64,000 nt of DNA from Cycas panzhihuaensis (taxonomy: Eukaryota > Cycadophyta). Location: the NCBI GenBank assembly GCA_023213395.1, contig CM041465.1:219735741-219799740 (forward strand), read 5' to 3'. The notes under the pieces were generated by a model. That model had not been told where the DNA came from, searched no databases, and worked only from the letters and a program-made list of their open reading frames with translations. This document shows positions 46,331 to 57,232 of the stretch, piece by piece (position 1 is the stretch's first letter; every line of letters starts with the position of its first letter). Made by a program: the position numbers and the translations under genes.

Positions 46331-47640
46331 TACTGGAGAAGATGGCCCTACAACTGAAGGTGGTTCTTCTGCAACTCCTTTTCCTGTTGATGCTTGACGT
46401 GGTGATTCCTTGCTATTCTCTCAAGATGGTGCTGGATTGGCGCATATTGGCACAGGATCTGAGTCAAGGATAGTGTCCTGTGGGGCTCTATTGTTAGATT
46501 CCAAAATTTTGAGTATTTCTTCAGTGTCTCCCCCCCCCAAATGTTGGAATCTGTACATCATATTCCTGGACATCATTGTATCTATGAGATGGTGCTTTAG
46601 AATCAAGTTAAAGTAGTTGATTCTCTGTCTCCGCAAACACCACATCCCTAGTGATAATGTTCTTTAATGTTGGAATGAAGACCTTGTACCCTTTCTTGTT
46701 CATGGGGTACCCAACAAAGATGCCCTTTAAGGCTCGCGGCTGGAGTTTATTTCTATGCTCATCAAGAATGTGAGCATAACAAGTAGAGCCAAAAATTTTG
46801 AAGTGATGGACGGTGGGGGTCCGTCCAGTCCATCGTTTATTTGGAGATGGGCCGAGCTTTGATGGACTTATGTTGTTCATGCAGTAGACTGCAGTATAAA
46901 TAACTTCGGCCCAAAGATATGCAGATACATTCTTGAAGATAGGCATAGCCCGTGCCATATTCATTATGGTTCTATTAGCCCTTTTAGCAACTCCATTCTG
47001 TTGAGGGGTACTTGCAATAGTTGTTTGATGCTTGATCCCCTGGTGACACAAGAAGTCTTCGAATTCATTTGAAGTGTATTCGCCATCATTGTCAGTCCTG
47101 AGACACTTTAGCTGATATCCAGATTCCTTCTCTGTGAGAGCCTTGAATGCCTTGAATACTGTGAATGCTTCATCTTTTGATTTGAGAAAGGTCACCCATA
47201 CCTTTCGAGTGAAGTCATCAATAAATGTAATATAGTACCTCTTCCTTGTGAGATAAGGGATAGGCATAGGCCCACAGATGTCTGAATGTACTAATTCAAG
47301 AGGTTGACTGCCTTTCCATTGACTCTAGGGAAATGGTTGTCTGTGGGATTTGGCAATAATGCAAGCTTCACATTTGAATGGCTTAGAGGAAAATTTGGGC
47401 GGACACAGGTGGAATGGGAGATTTCCTTAAGTCGATCAAGTTTGACGTGCCCCATGCGAGCATGCCAAAGAGCTTCTAGGGACAGCTTGGAATGAGTCAA
47501 TGTGACATTATATGCAAGTTCTTCTTCGACACAGATGGGGGCAACAACTTGGTATGCGAAAGAAGACAATGTGGTTCCAGTCAGTCTAAATAGCTTACCT
47601 TCAAATTTCCTAGTCATTACCACAGAATTTGATAATTAGT
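46331..47640 (-). pseudogene. Element E pre-integrase and integrase
   Basis: 47623-47291 gives the pre-integrase part (ALWHARMGHVKLDRLKEISH and SNVKLALLPNP; the CxxC pair is damaged). 47267-46608 is one open integrase frame: FIDDFTRKVWVTFLKSKDEA (first D), KCLRTDNDGEYTSNEFEDFL (second D), then PQQNGVAKRANRTIMNMARA, where the catalytic glutamate is lysine. In element D the same place reads VAERANRT. It continues with KRWTGRTPTVHHFKIFGSTC and LQPRALKGIFVGYPMNKKGY. 46645-46421 and the next part are the variable linker. So E kept an open frame but lost an essential active-site residue. Confidence 0.93.
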
Positions 47641-47658
47641 TGTGACACTCGGGTCGAA

Positions 47659-49065
47659 TCAACGAGAGACAAGTGTGGATAATGACAGAAGGTTTTGTTT
47701 GAGATGGGGAATATACAAGACATCTTTTAAAGCAAAATTGGGCAGGCCCAGGAGCTTCAAGCATATAGAGCCCTTGCCTTGAACAGGTTGTGTTGACTTA
47801 TCGGCCATGCGTACTACTTCGGTGACCTTTGAATCAAAATCTTGAAAGGAGTCCCGATGACAAGTCATGTGCCGGGTACCTCCTGTGTCCATAACACAGT
47901 TTGATGATGATGTTGATGTTGATGTTGATGCAGCATTTGCCTGTCCAAGTGGTCGAGGTAGTGGCGAATCAAGCTGACAAATGGCTGTGCCACAGTGTGC
48001 CTCGATGTACCTCTTAGGTCTAGAAGCACCAGATGATGTGGATGCTTCCCTACTTTGTTGAATACGTGCCTCAATGAGATTTGCTCCTGCAAATAAGTTA
48101 TCATGACTCTCGTCAACATTGTGGGCTTGATGTTGCTGTTGTTGATGACGAGGCAATCTGTTGTAGTCAATGCGGCAATCTTTTGCAAGGTGTCCTTTCT
48201 TGTTACACCTTTGACACGTGGGAGCATTGTTGTTTGATTGTTTCTGATTGACAGTCTTTTGACTACTATTTTGCTGCTGACCTTGTTGTTGCCTTTGTTG
48301 TTGTCCCTGTTGCTTTCCCCTGCCACTTTCGTGACCTCTTCTTCCTCCGCGTGAAGATTGACCTTGCTGTTTGGTGTAGTATACTTCCTCGTCCGTGTCA
48401 GCTTCAAAGGCTGCATTAGGAGTTGAATCTAAAAGTGGGAAGCTAGTAGCGAAGGTCTTATTATGTTCAATAAACTTCTCAGCTAATGCTTCGAAGTCGA
48501 GGGTCTTGATGTGCGGATGGTGAAGATTTCCTAGCGAGTTCTTCTGATCAGGAGCATGCAGATTGGATTGAATTAGGAAGGCCCAAGTTATGCATTGGGT
48601 CTTAAAACTCCTATTAATGGCTTGTTTAATGGGGCGAAGAGCATTGATGGTTTCATGTGCTCGCCCTTTCTGCATTCGCATCTTGTTCATCTTCAATACC
48701 ATATGAACAAACTCTAAGTCTGATCGAGTATCGAAGTTTCTTTTGAGGACTTCGAGGACCTTGAAGGCAGTGTTGTGTTGTGTGTCATCGATCAGGTTGT
48801 GCAAGGAGTAATCTGTAACTAGCAGGATCCTTGCTCTAATCTTTTGGTCTTCAATGATCCACTGTCGCCGTTGCGGATTATGAGCTGGAGGTGTGCCACC
48901 ACTCTGTGGTGTGGTGTCAGTAGCAGGTACTATCGGGGTTGGCTCCAAGTGGTCCAGCTAGAGTCCCTCATACTTGGTTGCGTTCTTAACTCCTGTGAAC
49001 TATAGATCCCAGTTCTTCTTCCCTTTTAGCATACAGTTCACATTCTGCTTAAAGTTGGTCGACAT
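47659..49065 (-). pseudogene. Element E gag and protease
   Basis: The ATG at 49065 begins MSTNFKQNVNCMLKGKKNWD. An in-frame TAG lies at 48958-48960 (EGL-LDHLE), and no ATG follows closely. After it the frame is open for 429 codons: WIIEDQKIRARILLVTDYSL, LEVLKRNFDTRSDLEFVHM, AFEADTDEEVYYTKQQ, the zinc knuckle CQRCNKKGHLAKDC and protease NCVMDTGGTRHMTCHRDSF (DTGG where DTGA/DSGA is typical), ending KDVLYIPHLKQNLLSLSTLV. This is the longest intact coding stretch of the D/E family here and the best reference for the broken gag of D. Confidence 0.93.
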
Positions 49066-51204
49066 GGTGGTGTGAAAAGATGAATAAGAGTGATGTATAT
49101 AAATGTGTATGAAAATGCACTAAGTAGAAGAAGGTGGAGTTACTGACACTTGTGACAGGTTTACCTGACGCAGCAGGGAATAATGAAGTAATACAATGTA
49201 AGATGTGGAAGCAAAGAGATCACAAATAAGTATGTGATGTAAGTGATCTAATCAAGATAAGTGAGAAGGCCTATATAGAAGTCGGCATGTGGGTGCGCTG
49301 GCCGATAACCAAAGTGATGTAGGATGTGTAACAAACCCAAACCTCTAACTTGTGTCCAAAGTAGGTGAGGTGTCGATGCCTATGGGGGCTTCTAGTATAC
49401 GTAATTAATGGCCTTCACTCGTGATACCCGCACCGTTTCTTGGTGATGAAATCCAAGTAAATGTGGAGCCTAGGCACTGCTGGTTCTCACCCAGTTCACC
49501 AATGAGCAGTGATATACTCTCCGAAGAGAAGTACGCGCATGTCCCACGGTTATGACGGATATTGGCCCAGCTAAATTAATTATCTTGATCAAGGGTTTTC
49601 AGTTTTCCCGGATGGTTATCCGGATAATCCCTGATTGGAGGCCGTAGGTATGGCTAACCTGTCCCGCCACCACTATACAGGTTATGACCAAACCCAGTAT
49701 GAAACTCACACCTCCCTTAGGGCCTGGACTTCGGCCAACCTTGGTCTATTTCAATCAAGGCGAGTATGCGCACAAGTCAAGAATTGGCAGTATAAAGTCA
49801 TCGAGATGAGTTGATTTTAATGAAAGTGCTCTTGCTCTCGAATGACATGTAAAAATAACTAAAAACTGAATGTAAATGCTCCACTTAAGTGTTGTTGCCG
49901 TGTCCAAGTGTAGTGATGATGTGTCCACCTAGTGCCCAAATGGCACTCTATGTGCCCAAGTGACACTCAATGAAGTCTCCAAGTGCATGCAACCATTAAA
50001 ATCATACACATGATGAGCCAAATCATCGGATATTGCTCCAATCCAGATGATTGGCTTTACAAAGGATTTAAGTACCTTGTTCTTTTTACAAAAGGGCCAA
50101 AATAGACCTCCAAAAGCCACAAGGGCTACAAATGTTTTTAAAAAACCCCTTTTACATACAATTAATTTTTTATTTTTTTATTTTTAAATGAAGGGGAAAA
50201 AACTAAAAATTTGAGAAATACAATGTACGCTGAAAAATCAAATTTTCAGCAAGCTAAGTCTGCTGTTGGGCAGATTGTACCGTCTATTGTATCGCTATAT
50301 GGCACAAATTTCAAAAATTTTGAAAAAATTAAAAATTTATAGATTTGCTGCCCTTCACCTGCACTTTACAAATATACAAAAATTTTTGAAAAATCTTATA
50401 AAAAACAGGCAAAAAAACCAATTTTAGCTTGCGGCCAAAATGTATTGGAAAACCTAAAAATTGTCATAACTTTTCAACGGAACGTCGGATTCATGTGAGA
50501 CCTGTCCCAAATGATAGATCGGGACAAGGAGATCTAAAAACATGTATTACAGCGGAAAAAAAACTCTTCAGATTTTTCTAGATCTGAGATTTTTAAATTT
50601 GAAGAATGACTGCAAAAAACAGGCTGTTTGACCCTTTTAAACTTAAAATCTCGCATCGCTCGAGTAGACAAAAATGCTTAGGAGGCCAAGATGCATCTAC
50701 TGGTGAAATTTCGTATGATTCTCAGCACTTTGATTTTTGGTCATCTGCAGACGAAGTCCGTCTGCATACAACATCCGTACGATTTGATTTTATACTTTAA
50801 AATCTGCCTCTAATCAGTGAGAGTCACTGATTTCTTCGTTTGCAATATTGAAATCTGGCTTTTACTGCAAAAAAGGGCAAAAAATAGTCCAAAATGCCAG
50901 ATTTGGGGCTAAAAAAGATGGCTGAAAATTGCTATCAGCTGAGCAGTTCTTGTGCTCCTTTAGGTTTGCAAATAGGCTGCTTTTAGGCAGCCACGCTCCT
51001 TCCTCTTATCTGCAGAAATAAAATAGTACAACAACATACAATTTTGTACTAAAAATCTGCTATAAAAAGAGCTTTAAAAAATGGATTTTAAAAAAATCTC
51101 AACTCTTCACTTCACATGAATGGTGAAGAAGAGGAGAACATAGCTTGCAATCTCCTTGCAAGTGAGTGTGGCACTAGGATCCACCTAATGGCTCTGATAC
51201 CACT
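49066..51204 (-). other. Element E 5' leader
   Basis: About 2.1 kb, collinear with the leader of D (18.9-21.2 kb) and without a convincing gene. The PBS (window GCTCTGATACCACT) ends at 51204. Confidence 0.75.
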
Positions 51205-51572
51205 TGTTGAGGGAATGGATCTAGGGATCTAGTGCACTAACACTACACAATGGCAAATAGTGGAGACAAGCACAATGTACTCAACAAGAGAAATGCTAAT
51301 AGCTTGAGCTCAAAGAGAAGAAGTGTAGAATATGATCACTCTCCATGTAATTTTAGCTTATATAATAAGAATGTTCATTAGGGTTTGGAATTTGAGTTTT
51401 TCCTCCCAATGACATTCAAATAAGATTACATGAAATTACAATGAAATGAACTTTATGTCATTTCACTTAAGTGACTTAAGCATAGTCACCTTATCTTAAA
51501 GTTATAAACATAAAAGTGACTTTATCTAATTCTAACTTTATGAAATGACCATGTGACATTAACATCATCACA
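51205..51572 (-). repeat. Element E 5' LTR
   Basis: 368 bp, TGTTGAGGGAATGG...CATCATCACA in window orientation. The TATA box on the minus strand is in the AGCTTATATAATAAG region (51356-51370). Confidence 0.95.
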
Positions 51573-51577
51573 AGATT

Positions 51578-52600
51578 TTAGAGCACAGGTTGAAAGGGAA
51601 AATGATAAAAAGATCAAAGTTTTGAGAATGAACAATGGAGGGCAATTCAAATCCAATGATTTCTACAAATATTGGAAACTCGTGGAATCAAAAGGCAATT
51701 TCTTATAGCAGACAATCCTTGATCAAATAGAGTTGCGCAACGAAATAATAGGACAATCACATAAATGGCCATAGCTCTACTAAATTGAAGAAATTCTCAA
51801 AGAAATATTGGGCAAATGCTGTAAACATAACTGTTTGCCTCCTCAATAGAAGCCTCAATAAAGCTTTAAAGGAAATAACTCTTGAAGAAGCATGGACATG
51901 AAAGAAACTAGATATCTCATATTTAAGAGTCTTCGGATGTACAACCTATTTCCACTTATCAAAAGAGAAAAGAAAAAAGTTGTACAACAAAAGTATCAAA
52001 TGCATCCTTATGTCACGGGTTGCTGTTACACCAAAAGCCCCGGGGTGATTTTGGAAGAGGACTTCCTCGGGATAGTTAGTGTCACGCGCTCCAACACTCC
52101 CCCATCACGAGGAGTCGGGTATACCTACACGGCATGCATATCCACCACAGCGTTCCTCGGCGGCCACTCCCCTGCCTCCCGCCTTCACGTATGTTCGAGT
52201 GCGCTACCGCGGTAACACAGGACCGGTTTTGAACCTTGGCCGCTCTAATACCACTTGTCACGGGTTGCCGTTACACCAAAATCCCCAGGGTGATTTGGGA
52301 AGAGGACTTCCTCGGGATAGTTAGTGTCACGCGCTCCAACACCTTGTAGGGTATAGTGAAAAATCCGAAGCATATAGATGCATGGATATAAAAACAAACA
52401 AAATAATCATAAGCCAAGATGTAATATTTGATGAGTCTTCATCCATAAGTATGACTAAGGAATGTTCATCCCTACATCCACAGGCGATAGAAAAAGAAGA
52501 AATTGTACCATCGGAAGATCCACCTTGCTTACTAGCAACTCCTGAAGTTTCGTTAGATGTCCAAGATAACAATCAAAGCATCAACCAAAACTAGGCTGCT
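51578..52600 (+). pseudogene. Element F integrase, continuation
   Basis: Resumes F after E. Readable pieces, in several frames: FLEHRLKG-like, RMNNGGQFKSNDF (second D changed to N), then VAQRNNRTIT (glutamate replaced by glutamine), KKYWANAVNITVCLLNRSLN, LRVFGCTTYFHLSKEKRKKL and YNKSIKCIL, where the TRIM 52011-52341 is inserted. The protein sense resumes as VGYSEKSEAYRCMDIKTNKI and IISQDVIFDESSSISM to 52594. The catalytic residues have been lost, so it was dead even without the insertions. Confidence 0.88.
52011..52341 (-). mobile_element. TRIM element 2 (331 bp) in integrase of F
   Basis: Two 86-bp terminal direct repeats, 52011-52096 and 52256-52341, both TGTCACGGGTTG...CGCTCCAACA in window orientation; they differ at four positions by my count. 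The internal 159 bases carry a minus-strand PBS AGTGGTATTAGAGCGG next to the right repeat and a purine tract GATGGGGGAG next to the left one. Flanks CCTTA (52006-52010) and CCTTG (52342-52346) are a target duplication with one change. No coding capacity, so it must be mobilised in trans. The terminal repeat resembles that of TRIM 1 (both have ACCAAAAG followed by a CCCGGGGTG-like word). Confidence 0.95.
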
Positions 52601-54243
52601 ACAAGAAGATTACCCAAAATGGTACTTCAAAACATTGCAAGATTTAGGAATCCAAAATGTTGAAGACTTAGAAAGAGGTAAAACTAGAAGTCAACACTTT
52701 CTCCTATGTAATGCCGAACCTATAACTTATGAAGAGGCCAACAAAGATAAAAAATGGATCAAAGCTAGGAATGAATAAATTGATACAATTCATAGAAACA
52801 ACACTTGGGACTTGGTTACACGTCCTATAGATAAACCCATTGAGGGGTGCAAATGTGTCGTTAAGACTAAGGAGAGAATAGGTGAAAGATACAAAGCTTG
52901 TCTAGTCACACATGGCTTCACTCAAATCAAAGGAATAAACTAAGAAAAAACTTTTGCTCCAGTAGCTAAAATGATCATTGTTAGAACAATCATAGCAATT
53001 GCAGCCAAACATAGTTGGAAAGTATATTAGTTGGATGTAAAGGGAGCATTTCTCGATGATGATCTATCAAAAGAAGTCTACATAGAGCAACCTCTTGGTT
53101 ATGCTAAAAGTGGAGAAAAACATCTAGTCTGCAAACTCAAAAAGGCTTTGTATGGGCTTAAACAAGCCCCAAGATCCTGGTATGACAAGATCGACTAGCA
53201 TTTGAAACAGAATGGGTTCACAAGATATGAAGTAGATTCTAGTCTCTATGTTCACAAAACTAAAAACAAGGAAGTCCCAATAATTATCTTGTATGTGGAT
53301 GATCTCCTCATCATAAGAAATAACAATGAATGAATACAAGACACAAAACAAACACTCAACACTTCCTTTGAAATGACATATGTGGGACCTCTTCATTACT
53401 ATCTAGGAATTGAAATAGGTCAACAACATAATGGCACTTTTCTCTCCCAAGCTAAGTATGCAAAAAGCCTTCTAGAGGACTTCAACATGGAAAATTGCAA
53501 ACCTGTGATCACACCAATGGAAGTAGGAAACAAAATTACTGCAAATGAAGGCAGCAAACCAATGGATGAAACTTTGTATAAAAGACTGGTGGGTAATCTA
53601 ATCTACCTAACAACCGTCATGTTTGATATTGCATACGCTGTGGAAATAATATCTCTATTCATGACAATCGCCCAAGAGGCTCACTAGAAGGCAACAAAGA
53701 GGTTTTAAGATATATCAAAGGAACCTTGAATTTGGGTTTGCAATATTCAAAGGTTTAAAATATCAAATTGATTGGGTATACTGATTTTAACTGGGTTGGG
53801 GAAGCCAATGACAAGAAATTCACCTCTAGTTACTACTTCAGTCTAGGCACAAGTATCATCTCTTGGTGCAACAAGAAACAACCCATAATAACATTGCCCT
53901 CAACAGAAGCTTGAATATAAAGTTGCTGCAAACACCTTGTGCGAGATCATCTGGCTCAAAAAAATGTTGGAAGAGTTGAATCAAGCACAATTGTCTTGTG
54001 ACAATTAGAGCACTATCAAGATGACCAAAAATCCAGTATTTCATGCTAGAACCAAACATATAGAAGTGCACCATCACTTTGTTAGAGAAAAAGTGCAACA
54101 GAAGGAGATTGAGTTACTATACTATCCAAGTGGGAAAGAATTAGCAGCTGTCTTCACTAAACCACTTGGAAAGCAAAAGTTTTAGCAATTTAGAGGCTAA
54201 ATTGGAGTAAGGAAGAGAGAATAAACATTAAGGGGGGAGGGGG
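52557..54243 (+). pseudogene. Element F RT and RNase H
   Basis: RT N-terminus 52770-52930: RNNTWDLVTRPIDKPIEGCK and RYKACLVTHGFTQIKGIN. Then 53030-53330: LDVKGAFLDDDLSKEVYIEQ, YGLKQAPRSWYDKID, VDSSLYVHKTKNKE and the active site ILYVDDLLII, all with scattered stops. The frame 53373-53687 gives MTYVGPLHYYLGIEIGQQHN, LSQAKYAKSLLEDFNMENCK and DETLYKRLVGNLIYLTTVM. RNase H is scattered over 53690-54190 and ends FTKPLGKQKF at the usual distance from the polypurine tract. Decayed throughout. Confidence 0.88.
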
Positions 54244-54478
54244 TGTTTGGAATAATGTTTATTCTTAAGTTATAAACCTAGGTTTAGCTTTTAATAGTTG
54301 AGGGTCATATACCCTTCCCCTCTCTTTGCATGATGAACACTCATCATTCATGTTGGACGTCTTATTGCATGTAAGACACTTGTCACACACGTTGAAAGAC
54401 TCTTTTTGTATTTATGAGCATTCTTATCAATGCAAGATCATTAAGCAATTTTCATTCAAATTCTTGTAGGAATGGTCA
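54244..54478 (+). repeat. Element F 3' LTR
   Basis: 235 bp, starts TGTTTGGAATAATG directly after GGGGGGAGGGGG, and ends ATTCTTGTA where the 5' LTR has ATTCCGACA. Confidence 0.9.
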
Positions 54479-56257
54479 AATCAAATGGAATGCTTACTAT
54501 TTTTGATTCGATAACATTGGAATGAGTGAAATATTCACCAAAATCTTTGTTGGAACACTAAGAAATATTGTGGCGTGTGGAAACACTCATAAGCCTTCTA
54601 TTGGAATACCATGGAATGCTTAATGTGGTGGGAATGCTCCTTTTTCTATTATTGGAATGCAACAAGGTTCGTTCACATTGCTTAAGCCATTCAAATGACT
54701 AGTTCTTTGCAATGGAATGCTAAGGCATCCATTTTTCTTGCTCAAAATGCATATGAATGTGCTAGAGATCTTCAAACCTTAGTTTTGGGGTGTTCTCATT
54801 CTCCATCTTGCTCTCTTTTTTAAGAAGAATGACTTGATTTTTGTTTGTATAATTGACCTATTCATTTTGTTTTCTTGCACCCTTCCTCCAACTATTCTTT
54901 GATGGAATGGATTCTTTTTTTCTTAAGCCCCATTCCACAATTAAAAAAAAAAAAAAAAGAAACAAACAAAGAAAAAAGAAATTCTTTGTGCCCTTCTAGA
55001 ATGGTGAATGGTTACTCCACTACTCAGAATAGTGACTTGAAAATGTTGGAACACTAGCTTCAAAATATCAAAACAATGGCTTAATGCACTCAAGTAATGA
55101 TTCAACATACTAGAACATTGATGTTGACTTAAATGATCTTCTTTTGGCTTTAATGTGTCATAATTTTGAGTCATTGTTTGTTCAGTCTATCATTTATTTG
55201 TTTGATTGGAGTTAATGGTTGGTTTTTATTTTTTTAAAAAAATTATATTTTTCATTTGCATATCAAGAAAGGGGGTTAGGGATTCTTGACACTAGGACAA
55301 CCTTGGTAGTCTCTAACTCGAGCAATATGTTATAGTACACCCAGTTAATTGGTTTTGGGAATAGTACCCTACCCTAACTGTGGTGGGCTTTAAGCCTATT
55401 ATTATTGACGAATTTTGATAACAACTAATCTCCTAGCTCTCTTAACTATGTAGAGCCTTTTTGATGGATTCTTCACCTTGAAGGGACCCATCCAATACAT
55501 CTCCAATTTACTTGGATGCATTTTGAATTTACTATTGAAATACTAGATATGCCTAAATAGGCCACCGCCCTGTCTTAGATATGGGGATAGTTGGATATGG
55601 CCAAGATATATTATCGGGACGTCTCCCAATCATACCTGGGATATGGCCTGTATTCGAGGTCATATCTCAACTGTATCGTGTACCCATGGATTGTGGGTGG
55701 TATCCAAAGTCCATAGTCCTCCTTTTCTCCTATTTTTTATTTTAATTTTTTAATGGAAAGAAGAAAATTAATAATTTTATAACGAAAAGCAAGGAAAACA
55801 GAAAAAAGGCCATTAAAAGAAATGTTAAAGCAATTTTGGACAAAGCCATGGGCCAAATATTGCACACAGTTTTTGTAGCATTTCTTTTTTAGTAGACTTC
55901 CTCTTAAGAATTTTGGCTGACTTCCTATATAAAACCAACTTCTATGTAGCATTTCTTTTTTGACTGACTTCTTTTCTTTAGATTTGGTTGACCTCCTATA
56001 TAAAAATCGACTTCCATCTCTTCACTTGTATATAGGGCATCTCACCCTCATTTGGAAATTAGAATTGGAAGACATTCAATCTACTATTTTATCAACCTTG
56101 ATTTGGTTCTACTCTAGGAGGACACCCTGCCTCAAAGAGGGCACATTTGTCGCTATTCCATATTTGTAAGAATTTGACTCTCTTGCGAATAAAATCAACT
56201 CTACTCTAAGTCTCCCTTTGAAGAAGAAATCAGAACAGAGGGAACTAGTCTCCTCTA
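54479..56257. other. unassigned sequence between F and LTR K
   Basis: 54480-54720 is rich in TGGAATG words. A-runs and T-runs occur at 54942-54957 and 55215-55240. 55690-56250 is probably the 5' leader of element K read on the minus strand, since it abuts K's PBS (TGGTATCACAGC, window 56258-56269), but I find no gene. Nothing else is recognised. Confidence 0.4.
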
Positions 56258-56271
56258 GCTGTGATACCAAA

Positions 56272-56821
56272 TGTGAAAAATGGCCTAATGGCCTTACAAT
56301 CCCAAGATCTAGAAGCTAGGTTCACTCTAGCTCTAGAAAGCAACAAATGCTAAACAAGTATGAAACTCTAATATGAAACATAAGCAAGATAAAGCATGAA
56401 AAGGAGCAAGAAAATGATACCAAAGATAAGGGGTTGGAATTGGTCCAACCTCCAAATGAATAACAATTTGATTAGCAAACTGGCAGCATAACAATATAGC
56501 GCCAACTCTATATATGAACAATGAGGAGAGGTCTCATTATATAGAGTGAAAGGAGAGACTTGAGGCATTGGATGCTTGACAAGTGTCAAACATCCAAGGT
56601 ACATGCCTTGCATGTAGGACATGTATCATTTTAGGGCTCTCAAGTGAGCAAAAGTGCATGGGGGTTCATTTGACCCTTTAGTAACAATGTCGTGTCACTA
56701 GAAAAGAATGTGGGTGTGCACTTTATCACTTAAGTGATAAATCACCCCTAAAGTACAAAAGTACAAAAATTACATGAAAAATAAAGTACATAGTCTTAAC
56801 ATGTAAACATAAGGTTTAACA
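56272..56821 (-). repeat. LTR of copia-like element K (5' LTR, minus strand)
   Basis: About 550 bp from TGTGAAAAATGG to TTTAACA in window orientation, i.e. TGTTAAACC...TTTTTCACA on the minus strand. A minus-strand TATA box CTATATAATGAG lies at about 56535-56548. The PBS TGGTATCACAGC is adjacent, separated by two bases (AA). No partner LTR is identified, so the boundary at 56821 rests on the TG...CA rule and on the abrupt start of RT sequence beside it. Confidence 0.75.
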
Positions 56822-57047
56822 TTTTATGCCCTTAGCACATGGTGTGGAAATAGGTTTAGAGTTTTCCGTCCTAAACTTCGCAGGTAGGTTCTTTATGTAG
56901 TTCATTTGTGACATGATGATGCGATCCTTCAGATGTTGTATTTCGATGCCTAAGAAGTACTTCAACATACCTAGATCTGTCATATCAAAGGTCTTCTGTA
57001 GGTTGGATTTAACATCCATAATTGCCTGTCAAGATGAGATCATCAAC
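56822..57047 (-). pseudogene. copia RT fragment trapped between K and H
   Basis: Minus strand MDVKSNLQKTFDMTDLGMLK, YFLGIEIQHLKDRI, SQMNYIKNLPAKF and STPCAKGIK, the segment after the RT active site; the preceding part (LDDLILTG-type) is just visible up to 57047. Both sides end at LTR borders (K at 56821, H at 57048). It belonged to an older copia element into which both inserted, or which was truncated. Confidence 0.88.
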
Positions 57048-57232
57048 TGTTAGAATATGTAATGTCTTATCCTTTTATTATAATGTAAGCTTAATATAAA
57101 TCATGCCATTAATAAAGTAGCTCTAAATTAGGGTTACTGTTAATGACCCCTTGTATATAAATACATGATGTACTTCTTAATGAGATAATACAATTCATTG
57201 TTCTTCTCTCTTCATCATTCTTTGCTCTAACA
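57048..57232 (+). repeat. Element H 5' LTR
   Basis: 185 bp, TGTTAGAATATG...GCTCTAACA, with TATA-like TGTATATAAATAC near 57165. It is followed by TGTTATCAAAACC, a degraded initiator-Met PBS. Confidence 0.85.

Larger units (their letters stand above)
43718..51572 (-). mobile_element. Copia element E, inserted in integrase of F
   Basis: 7855 bp on the minus strand, LTRs 43718-44085 (3') and 51205-51572 (5'), target duplication AGATT (43713-43717 and 51573-51577). The PBS reads AGTGGTATCAGAGCC beside the right LTR; the polypurine tract TTAAGGGGGGGAT is beside the left LTR. The two LTRs differ at 12 positions of 368 by my hand count, nearly all transitions, which makes E older than D. Same family as D; E keeps longer open frames in gag and integrase but has lost the catalytic glutamate of integrase. 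Confidence 0.96.
41710..54478 (+). mobile_element. Copia element F, interrupted by E and a TRIM
   Basis: Plus strand. LTRs 41710-41954 and 54244-54478. Flanks AGAAT (41705-41709) and GGAAT (54479-54483) are a probable target duplication with one change. CGGTATTAGGGTGG after the 5' LTR is a weak initiator-Met PBS, and GGGGGGAGGGGG before the 3' LTR is the polypurine tract. Subtracting E, the TRIM and their target duplications leaves about 4.6 kb. It contains gag, protease, integrase, RT and RNase H, all degenerate. E entered the integrase core and the TRIM entered the integrase C-terminal region. Confidence 0.93.
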
